Positions 1 through 5,223 of a DNA stretch of 5,223 nucleotides are shown in pieces. A program made the position numbers and the translations under genes. Source of the DNA: WLWS01 sp964639535 (GTDB taxonomy: Bacteria > Pseudomonadota > Gammaproteobacteria > Eutrophobiales > Eutrophobiaceae); the NCBI GenBank assembly GCA_964639535.1, contig CAZXDV010000218.1:1-5223 (forward strand), read 5' to 3'. How positions within the stretch are numbered: the stretch's first letter is position 1; every line of letters begins with the position of its first letter. The notes beneath the pieces are model-generated. The model ran no database searches, was not told the origin of the DNA, and saw nothing but the letters and a program-made list of their open reading frames with translations.

Positions 1-1481
1 TTAAGTAACTCGGCAATGGAACTCAGAAATCCCTTTTTCTTTTCCTCCTGGGCAAGCTGCGCTTCGCCCACCTGCACCAGCAGCTTGCCGTTGGCACTGC
101 CGGCGATGGCCTGGCTGGAATTTCCCTGCCCTGAAAGCCTGAGGGTAATATCCGTGCTACCTCCGCTCAGGGTTTCTTTTAGTTGCTCCAGCTCACCAAG
201 GTTGACCTGTTTACCCTCAAGGTTCAGCACCAGTGATGGCGTCTTACCGGAAGCATCCAGTTTCATGTTGCCACTTACCTTGCCCCCTGCGAGGTTCATC
301 GCAAGTGGTTTGATATTGAGCTTGCCCTTGTTCAGGCGAACACGTGTACTGAAATCCTGGATTTTTGCCTGTCGCGTGAGTACTTCGGCTGCATCAAGGG
401 AAATATCAGCATTGGCAGCCTTGAGACCATCAAGGGGTATGGCTTCGTCGGAGAGGTAGCGTTCGACTTTCTCGGTTTCTTCGGGTGGCTCCGGTTGAAA
501 AGGAACAAGGTTGATACTTTGAGACTTAAGTTTCGCCGTGACCTTTGGTATTTCCTTGCTGATATCTGCCGACAGCGTTCCGGTCAGGCTCGTGTCGCCC
601 AGGGTCAGGGCGAGATCAGCAAGATTGTAGGCATTATTTTCATCGCTTAGATTGGCCTTCAGAGAAAAAGGACCAATGTCGGGAAGCTCAGACTTCGCCA
701 GTCCGTTTAGCCGGTTCAGGTTAGCTGTATCCGCCATCATCTCCAGCTTGAGGCCCTTGCCCTCCATTGGCTTTGCCACGGAACCCTGGAGTTTCATGGC
801 AAGGTCACTCACGTCCACGGACAGGTCGACGGGAAAATCATCATTGTCGAAGAGGGTTTCCAGGCTGCCCATGGTGCCCTGCACCAGTATGTCATTGCCA
901 TCAAGGCTGGCATTCAGCTTCAGCTTGAGCATATTGTCACTGGTCGTTTCAAGATTAAGACGATCGATGGCCAACTCGGTTGTCTTGTCGGCAATCTTGT
1001 CGATATAGGACAATTTCAAATCTCGCACGACCATCTTGCCTATGTCCACTGCGGCCATGCTTCCACCTTCAGTGCTTTCCTTCTCAGCAGAAGATTCGCC
1101 GATTTCCCAGTTGCCCTTGCCATTCTTGTTCTTCTCGAGGAACAGTCCCGGTTCCACAAGTATGAAACGCTTGATGTCAATTTCGTTGCTCAGCAGCGGC
1201 AGGAGGCCTACCTGGACCTCGATTCTCTTGATGGTCAGCATGTCAGGGGTAGAGGCCCAGTCAGCGTTGGAAATACGTATACCCTCTACCACGATGGACG
1301 GTGTCAGGGACAGGGCAATATCGAGATCACCATCAATACTGACCTTGCGTCCAGTGGCCTTTTCCACCTCGGCAAGAGCCTGGTCTTTATACTCTGTTAC
1401 ATCAATCTGGCTGATGTAAACCGCCAGCCCAACAATGACAACTAAAATAAGGCCAGCGAGGCCTATCAGAATTTTACGCAT
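1..1481 (-). CDS. AsmA family protein, 3' end cut by window edge
   Basis: Inner-membrane-anchored AsmA-family protein with a large periplasmic part. Members of this family affect outer-membrane biogenesis and are thought to help move lipids between membranes. 493 codons are visible with no stop; family members are often 600-700 residues or more, so the C-terminus lies to the left. Residues 4-23 form one hydrophobic segment (ILIGLAGLILVVIVGLAVYI) after a short basic start (MRK), a signal anchor. The AsmA N-terminal signature follows: ATGRKVSIDGDLDIALSL (about 42-59), EGIRISNADWAS (66-77), VGLLPLLSNEIDIKRF (91-106) and LEKNKNGKGNW (115-125). Much of the rest is beta-type repeats, and the last 130 residues resemble the C-terminal AsmA domain (NLAGGKVSGNMKLDASGK; later LRLSGQGNSSQAIAGSANGK). 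The ATG has a good Shine-Dalgarno 5 nt upstream. A 145-nt gap separates it from the kinase gene, so it may have its own promoter. In several gammaproteobacteria asmA precedes mutY, but that side is not visible. Family call firm; orthology to E. coli asmA itself not established. Confidence 0.92.
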   Translation of the reverse strand, partial: MRKILIGLAGLILVVIVGLAVYISQIDVTEYKDQALAEVEKATGRKVSIDGDLDIALSLTPSIVVEGIRISNADWASTPDMLTIKRIEVQVGLLPLLSNEIDIKRFILVEPGLFLEKNKNGKGNWEIGESSAEKESTEGGSMAAVDIGKMVVRDLKLSYIDKIADKTTELAIDRLNLETTSDNMLKLKLNASLDGNDILVQGTMGSLETLFDNDDFPVDLSVDVSDLAMKLQGSVAKPMEGKGLKLEMMADTANLNRLNGLAKSELPDIGPFSLKANLSDENNAYNLADLALTLGDTSLTGTLSADISKEIPKVTAKLKSQSINLVPFQPEPPEETEKVERYLSDEAIPLDGLKAANADISLDAAEVLTRQAKIQDFSTRVRLNKGKLNIKPLAMNLAGGKVSGNMKLDASGKTPSLVLNLEGKQVNLGELEQLKETLSGGSTDITLRLSGQGNSSQAIAGSANGKLLVQVGEAQLAQEEKKKGFLSSIAELL

Positions 1482-1486
1482 GCTAA

Positions 1487-1492
1487 TCCCCT
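1487..1492 (-). promoter_or_regulatory. Ribosome binding site of the AsmA-family gene
   Basis: On the minus strand AGGGGA lies 5 nt before the ATG at 1481. It supports that start, which also places the membrane anchor right at the N-terminus as expected for the family. Confidence 0.7.
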
Positions 1493-1599
1493 GGGAAGGT
1501 ACGAGTTCATTGAATCAAGCCTCCAAGTTTACCGCCTGGGGGTATATTGCAGAAAGTAAAATTTTGGCGTTTGTGACGGATTACACGCTGGTGACAGCG

Positions 1600-1617
1600 C
1601 TGCCGGGGCCCGGGCAG
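1600..1617. repeat. GC-rich inverted repeat after the kinase gene
   Basis: CTGCC and GGCAG arms (5 bp) flank an 8-nt GC-only centre that is itself nearly palindromic. It starts 9 nt beyond the kinase stop codon. No T-run follows on either strand, so it does not qualify as a rho-independent terminator; it could still stabilise the 3' end of the kinase mRNA. It may be chance. Confidence 0.3.
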
Positions 1618-1626
1618 GAAGCAGTA

Positions 1627-2322
1627 CTAGGGCAGGTAGATGGAAAAGCAGCCACCGCCGTTAAGCCCATCGTTGCTCAGCTGGATAAAACCCTGGCGCT
1701 TATTATGCCTGTGAAGCCGTGCAGCCTGTGTGGCGAAATAGAGCCCAAGGCCGGTTCCACCCGAGCGAAAATCCAGTTTGCCGGCTGGGTTTTCGTTAAG
1801 ACTTAACAGCTGCTCCGGGTAGCCTTTACCGTTGTCACTGATACGAATGCAAAGAAAGGAATCTTCTTCCCCGGCGCTGATCAGCATTTCATCGCGGCCA
1901 TATAGATAAAGGTTATTAATGATGTTCCTCAAGACCCCTGATAGTAGTTCGCCATCAAAGAACCAGTGAAGCTCTGCATCGCAATCGACGCGCCAGGATA
2001 TATTTCTCAGGTCGAGCATATCGACATGTTCCAGCATGATTTCCTGGAAGTATTCTTCCAGGCAGTACTCCTGCGGTTCAACCAGGAATTGCGAGTTTTC
2101 CATTCGATACAGTGCTAGCAGTTGCACCAGGTGATCGTTTACACGCTTTCCCTCGTAGTGCAACCGGCTGATCTGGCTGGCAGAGTTACATTGACCTGCG
2201 CGGCATTGCTGGCCAACCATGTCCAGGCTGCCAAGCAGGAAGCCAAGTGAATTTTTCATGTCATGAATCGAACTGGCCAGTATGGTTGAATAGTCCATTC
2301 CTTTTTCTATCTGCGCGCTCAT
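1627..2322 (-). CDS. Minimal soluble sensor-less histidine kinase
   Basis: Cytoplasmic two-component kinase of 231 residues, which should autophosphorylate on a histidine and pass the phosphate to a response regulator, most likely the one encoded just upstream. Visible motifs, in order: H-box SSIHDMKNSLGFLLGSLD with phosphoacceptor His20 and the DxxN pattern (Asp21, Asn24) that in HisKA kinases also supports phosphatase activity; a second dimerisation helix at about 48-75; N-box GVLRNIINNLYLYG (129-142; Asn133, Asn136, Asn137); G1 box SDNGKGYPEQLL (162-173); G2 box SGGTGLGLYFATQAARLH (187-204); C-terminal GGGCFSIYLP. All ATP-binding boxes are intact. There is no transmembrane helix, PAS, GAF or HAMP: only 19 residues precede His20, so input must come through a partner. 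It begins 11 nt after the regulator stop, implying co-transcription. Met1 is preferred over Met9 because it has a properly spaced Shine-Dalgarno. The motifs make kinase identity secure; the signal sensed is unknown. Confidence 0.92.
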   Translation of the reverse strand: MSAQIEKGMDYSTILASSIHDMKNSLGFLLGSLDMVGQQCRAGQCNSASQISRLHYEGKRVNDHLVQLLALYRMENSQFLVEPQEYCLEEYFQEIMLEHVDMLDLRNISWRVDCDAELHWFFDGELLSGVLRNIINNLYLYGRDEMLISAGEEDSFLCIRISDNGKGYPEQLLSLNENPAGKLDFRSGGTGLGLYFATQAARLHRHNKRQGFIQLSNDGLNGGGCFSIYLP

Positions 2323-2330
2323 ACAAAAGA

Positions 2331-2335
2331 TCCCT
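2331..2335 (-). promoter_or_regulatory. Kinase ribosome binding site overlapping the regulator stop codon
   Basis: On the minus strand AGGGA lies 8 nt before the kinase ATG at 2322, and its first bases are the end of the regulator TAG stop (2336-2334). Ribosomes ending on the regulator therefore sit on the kinase start site, a layout typical of translational coupling. It also decides for Met1 over the later Met9. Confidence 0.65.
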
Positions 2336-3956
2336 ATGCGGCCCTTGCTGATAATTTCTGCAGGGTGTTCATCAATTGAAAGTATTTTTCGTTGACCGGG
2401 TCAAGCTGGTGCACCCTGTCGAGGTACTTGCCTGCTCGACGACTGTACTTGTTTACCATTCCCGTGTGTTCCATCTGCTTGATCATGGAGTATGCCGTGT
2501 TGAGATTAATCACCACGTTGTCCGGCATACCCCGCGCCGCCTCCATGAACAAGGCTATGGACTCCTCCAGTTTTCCTTCCCTGAGCAGGCGTGCACCTTC
2601 GTTATTCACACGAATAACTTCTTCCCTGGCTGCGCTGACCAGGGCATCTCCTTCGGCTCCCAGGCCGGCCTCTTCATACATCTTGCGGGTAAGGTTGAGA
2701 ATCTCGTCGTCGTCGTGATTATTGCAAACCAGGGATTTGACTATGTCATTGGCAAGGTCTTTCTTTCCAAGGGCAAGGCAGCTTTCCGCAAGGTCAAGCA
2801 CGGACTCAGTGGAGAGCTTATCGCCAATATCAGCGAAGTTTTCCATCGCGCGCTCCAGCGCAGCGCTGCTTTTTTCCTCGTCCCCCAGCTGTCGATAGGC
2901 AAGCCCCTCTGCCAGTGCGCCGTGAAACTGTGCCTCGGCGTCGCTCTCACCAAATTCAAATTCAAGGCTGTCGACGAATTTCAGTGCCTCTGTGCTGGCC
3001 TTGCGCTGGATCATGCACTTTGCCACGTGGCTGTAGTCATCGGGTTTCCTGAAACAGGAATTCAGACCGATATCCACGGCCTCCTTGTAGGCCTGCTCCG
3101 AAACAGCGTAGTTTTCATTCCTGTAAGCTAATTCGCCCAGTTTTCTCTGTCGCAGGATAGACTTGGGAGAAATGCTGATGGCCTTATTAACACAAGCTTC
3201 GGCTCTCTTGTCGTCACCCATCTTTTCAAGCGTGAGCGCCAGGTGATCATGGGCAAGGGCGTTGGCAGGGTTGTCCTCGATCATGGATTCAAAAATTTCT
3301 TCCGCATCATCGTAGCGTTCCAGGGCAAAGCAGGCCTGGCCCATTGCCAGCCTGGCCCAGGGAATATCGCGTTCCTCAAGCAGGATTTCGCAGGACTCGA
3401 TAACTTCTTCATATCTTCCCAGGCGCATCATGATGTCTGTACGTGTTTTAAGCAGGGGCAGGCGCTTGCCGGAGTTCTCCCCAAGCTTTTTCTGGCAAAG
3501 TGCCAGTGCTCGCATGTAGTCTTTTTTCTCTATGGCAGCTGAAATGTCCAGCAGGCTTTCCTTCTTTTCCATGAGCTTTTGAAGACGACTTTGTAATTGC
3601 GTCCTTGTGAAGGGCTTGGATATGTAGTCATCCGGCAGGTAGTCAATCGCACCCATGACCATGCGCGAGGTATTTTCCGCGGTAATCATGATGTAGATAC
3701 AGGAGAATGGAATGAGTGAGCGATGCCTGGCCTCCTCGAGGATCTGCTGCCCGTCCTTGCCGTTTCCGAGGTTGTAATCGCAAAGGACGATGTCAAAGCG
3801 CGTGTCCTGCATCAGGGCGATGGCTTCTTCGCCATCGCGGGCTGTTTCAATCTTTTCCGGTGTGTACGGAAGCAACATGCTCTGTGTCAGTGAACGCATC
3901 TCGTAGAAGTCGTCTACGATAAGGATTTTTTTTCCCTTGAGATCCCAGAGTTTCAC
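2334..3956 (-). CDS. Response regulator: receiver domain plus TPR array
   Basis: Cytoplasmic response regulator of 540 residues whose output region is tetratricopeptide repeats, not a DNA-binding or enzymatic domain, so it probably acts by binding partner proteins. Receiver (about 8-130): KKILIVDD with acidic pair Asp15/Asp16; phosphoacceptor Asp60 in LCDYNLG; switch Thr92 in MITAEN; Tyr111, Lys114 and Pro115 in PDDYISKPF. All catalytic residues are present. From about 134 onward come helical hairpins. TPR-like units are readable near 166-199 (LGRYEEVIESCEILLE), 200-232 (ERYDDAEEIFESMIEDNP), 233-266, 267-300, 305-335, 342-377, 381-416, 445-480 (EGKLEESIALFMEAARGMPDN) and 481-522, ending in HQLDPVNEKYFQLM. 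The start is GTG: it has a strong Shine-Dalgarno, an in-frame TGA lies 18 nt upstream, and the next Met (20) would remove the first strand and acidic pair. The kinase follows 11 nt downstream. The VWA gene lies 94 nt upstream in the same direction. Family assignment is firm; the binding partner is unknown. Confidence 0.94.
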   Translation of the reverse strand: MKLWDLKGKKILIVDDFYEMRSLTQSMLLPYTPEKIETARDGEEAIALMQDTRFDIVLCDYNLGNGKDGQQILEEARHRSLIPFSCIYIMITAENTSRMVMGAIDYLPDDYISKPFTRTQLQSRLQKLMEKKESLLDISAAIEKKDYMRALALCQKKLGENSGKRLPLLKTRTDIMMRLGRYEEVIESCEILLEERDIPWARLAMGQACFALERYDDAEEIFESMIEDNPANALAHDHLALTLEKMGDDKRAEACVNKAISISPKSILRQRKLGELAYRNENYAVSEQAYKEAVDIGLNSCFRKPDDYSHVAKCMIQRKASTEALKFVDSLEFEFGESDAEAQFHGALAEGLAYRQLGDEEKSSAALERAMENFADIGDKLSTESVLDLAESCLALGKKDLANDIVKSLVCNNHDDDEILNLTRKMYEEAGLGAEGDALVSAAREEVIRVNNEGARLLREGKLEESIALFMEAARGMPDNVVINLNTAYSMIKQMEHTGMVNKYSRRAGKYLDRVHQLDPVNEKYFQLMNTLQKLSARAA

Positions 3957-4050
3957 GCGTAATTCTCCCGTTCAGGCCGGTATTGACCTTACCTGTATCG
4001 GCAGGAGATGCTGACGCTTTAGGGTGGTTGAGGCATGCCAGTCAGCGTGC
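3957..4050 (-). other. Short intergenic region between VWA gene and regulator gene
   Basis: These 94 nt separate the VWA stop from the GTG start of the regulator. The end near the VWA gene carries an inverted repeat; the other end carries the Shine-Dalgarno. I could not identify a sigma70-type promoter. The gap allows either read-through from the VWA gene or a separate promoter for the regulator-kinase pair, and the sequence alone does not decide. Confidence 0.4.
3964..3969 (-). promoter_or_regulatory. Ribosome binding site fixing a GTG start
   Basis: GGGAGA on the minus strand lies 7 nt before the GTG codon at 3956-3954. No ATG, GTG or TTG codon lies between this GTG and the in-frame TGA 18 nt upstream, so this site and the GTG together define the regulator start. 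Confidence 0.75.
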
Positions 4051-4051
4051 C
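4032..4051. repeat. Inverted repeat at the VWA stop codon
   Basis: GGCATGC and GCGTGCC (plus-strand reading) form a 7-bp stem around a 6-nt loop. The repeat touches the last base of the VWA stop codon. In minus-strand RNA, the sense direction here, one pair is a C-A mismatch; in plus-strand RNA it is a G-U wobble, so the stem is better on the antisense strand. No U-run follows in either direction, so an intrinsic terminator is unlikely. It could be an mRNA-stabilising hairpin, or chance. Confidence 0.35.
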
Positions 4052-5223
4052 TAGTGATGCACAGGTGTTTTCAGAGATTCGATACCCCTGGTGATCCCGT
4101 CTACGGTCAGGGGGAACATTCGTTCTGACATGAGTTCCTGGATGATTGAAATGGACGCCGTATAGGGCCAGTGATGCTCGCTGACGGGGTTCAGCCAGAT
4201 GGCGTTAGGGTAGGTGGCGAGCAGGCGTTTCATCCAGTCGACCCCGGCTTCTTCATTCCAGTGCTCAACTGCGCCGCCGGGCATCATGATTTCATAGGGG
4301 CTCATGCTGGCATCGCCAACAAGGATAAGCTTGTGGTCGTGTCCGTACTTGTGCATGACGTCATATAGCGGAATTGTTTCATTGTGCCGGCGGCGGTTAT
4401 CTTTCCATACTTTCTCATATACGCAGTTATGGAAGTAAAAGTACTCCAGGTGCTTGAATTCAGTACGTGTTGCTGAAAACAATTCCTCGCATACCTTCAC
4501 GTGGGGATCCATAGAGCCACCTGCATCGAGAAACAGCAGGACTTTTACGGCGTTGTGTCTTTCCGGCACCATGTGAATATCCAGGTAGCCTGCGTTTCGG
4601 GCGGTGTGGTTTATAGTGTTATCGATATCCAGTTCATCGGTCGCACCTTCACGGGCAAAACGGCGAAGGTTTCTCAGCGCCATCTTGATATTTCGTGTTC
4701 CGAGCTCAATGGTGTCGTCCAGGTTACGATACTCGCGCTTGTCCCAGACCTTGACTGCACGGCGATTCCTGGACTCCTGCTGGCCAATGCGAATGCCTTC
4801 CGGGTTGTAACCATAGGCACCAAAGGGCGAGGTGCCGCCAGTACCAATCCACTTGCTGCCACCTTCATGTCTTTCCTGCTGTTCCTGAAGCCGTTCTTTT
4901 AATGTTTCCATGAGTTTTTCCCAGCCGCCCATGGCTTCAATTTCTTCTTTTTCCTCTTCAGTCAGGTTGAGCATCTGCTGCAGTTGCAGCCATTCAGCCG
5001 GGATTTCTGCGATGATTGAATCCATCACCTCTTCCAGTCCCTTGAAATGCGCGCCAAAAATTCGGTCAAAACGATCAAAATGAGATTCATCCTTGACCAG
5101 GCTGGTGCGGGCCAGGTAATAAAACTCGTCGATATCTAGGGATGCCACCTGTCCATCACGGGCACTGAGCATGCTCAGGTACTCGGTGCTGGAGCCGGGT
5201 AGCCCGCCTTCGCGGAGTTTTTG
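4051..5223 (-). CDS. VWA domain protein, CoxE-like family, 5' end cut by window edge
   Basis: Cytoplasmic von Willebrand factor A protein of the CoxE-like family (VWA_CoxE type), of which 390 residues are visible. The reading frame stays open to the right edge. The upstream residues LREGGLPGSSTEYLS match the usual family opening, so the Met at 5172 is internal and the real start lies a few codons outside the window. Numbering from the first visible codon: VASLDIDEFYYLARTSLVKD near 26-45; an acidic, coiled-coil-like stretch near 88-120 (TEEEKEEIEAMGG); WIGTGGTSPFGAYGYNPEG near 125-143; VWA core starting VLLFLDAGGSMDPHV near 228-242; and LILVGDASMSPYEI near 299-312, which supplies a later metal-site aspartate. 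The metal-binding (MIDAS) motif is DAGGS rather than textbook DxSxS. Relatives usually act with a MoxR-type AAA+ ATPase in assembling or activating other proteins; such a gene would be sought just beyond the right edge. The specific target is unknown. Confidence 0.88.
   Translation of the reverse strand, partial: QKLREGGLPGSSTEYLSMLSARDGQVASLDIDEFYYLARTSLVKDESHFDRFDRIFGAHFKGLEEVMDSIIAEIPAEWLQLQQMLNLTEEEKEEIEAMGGWEKLMETLKERLQEQQERHEGGSKWIGTGGTSPFGAYGYNPEGIRIGQQESRNRRAVKVWDKREYRNLDDTIELGTRNIKMALRNLRRFAREGATDELDIDNTINHTARNAGYLDIHMVPERHNAVKVLLFLDAGGSMDPHVKVCEELFSATRTEFKHLEYFYFHNCVYEKVWKDNRRRHNETIPLYDVMHKYGHDHKLILVGDASMSPYEIMMPGGAVEHWNEEAGVDWMKRLLATYPNAIWLNPVSEHHWPYTASISIIQELMSERMFPLTVDGITRGIESLKTPVHH

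Larger units (their letters stand above)
1482..1626 (-). other. Intergenic region upstream of the AsmA-family gene
   Basis: This 145-nt stretch lies between the kinase stop and the AsmA-family start and is the longest noncoding stretch in the window. It holds a GC-rich inverted repeat just after the kinase stop, then an AT-rich patch (around 1550-1570), then the Shine-Dalgarno. The AT-rich patch is where a promoter would be expected, but I could not place a -35/-10 pair with good sequence and spacing; the best -10-like hexamer on the minus strand, TAAACT, matches TATAAT at four of six bases and has no convincing -35. A TGTGA-N6-ACACG element at 1572-1587 resembles a CRP/Vfr half-site pair. 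A promoter here is an inference from gap length and composition only. Confidence 0.35.

Noticed and set aside
16..1419. Several plus-strand open frames opposite the AsmA-family gene
   Set aside because: They are serine- and leucine-rich translations typical of the antisense of a coding region. The minus strand gives one continuous AsmA-type protein over the whole span.
1600..1617. Rho-independent terminator after the kinase gene
   Set aside because: The stem is only 5 bp plus a GC centre that cannot form a good loop, and no T-run follows on either strand.
1435..1806. Plus-strand open frame crossing the intergenic gap upstream of the AsmA-family gene
   Set aside because: It overlaps the AsmA start and the kinase C-terminus in antisense, has no recognisable domain, and its ends do not fit the gene layout.
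2376..3131. Plus-strand open frame of 251 codons opposite the TPR region
   Set aside because: It starts at TTG with only a weak AGGGTG upstream, shows no recognisable domain, and lies wholly antisense to a receiver-TPR gene with intact motifs. It is a shadow of the real gene.
4034..4053. Sigma54-like promoter (GGCACG ... TGGCA) on the minus strand before the regulator gene
   Set aside because: The two elements are one base too far apart for the strict sigma54 spacing and the -12 element is imperfect. The bases also belong to the inverted repeat at the VWA stop.
4051..5172. VWA protein starting at the Met at 5172
   Set aside because: The frame stays open to the window edge and the upstream residues match the family N-terminus, so this Met is internal and the gene is cut by the edge.

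Overview
The window looks like ordinary chromosomal DNA from a gammaproteobacterium, probably free-living or marine. This rests on family resemblance: an AsmA-family envelope protein, a CoxE-type VWA protein of the kind common in Gammaproteobacteria, and a receiver-TPR response regulator with a small soluble kinase. Base composition is close to balanced. I saw no insertion sequence, tRNA, rRNA, CRISPR array, phage gene or composition break, and the genus cannot be fixed from this sequence.

All four genes lie on the minus strand, so transcription runs from high to low coordinates. Two are cut by the window edges. (1) 5223-4051: VWA/CoxE-like protein, missing its extreme N-terminus. (2) 3956-2334: response regulator with an N-terminal receiver and a long TPR array, starting at GTG. 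(3) 2322-1627: a minimal soluble histidine kinase with no sensor domain, 11 nt after the regulator stop and clearly coupled to it. (4) 1481-1: AsmA-family protein, running off the left edge without a stop. Only two noncoding stretches exist: 4050-3957 (94 nt) and 1626-1482 (145 nt). Neither holds a clear promoter or a rho-independent terminator.

The regulator and kinase form a complete cognate pair whose output is probably protein-protein binding, because the regulator has TPRs and no DNA-binding domain. The VWA protein is of a type that usually works with a MoxR-type AAA+ ATPase, which would be expected beyond the right edge. Whether the pair controls that system or is only its neighbour cannot be told from this window. 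The AsmA gene is probably a separate unit concerned with the outer membrane or lipid transport. I did not find a convincing undescribed system; the sensorless kinase with its TPR regulator is the part most worth following up.
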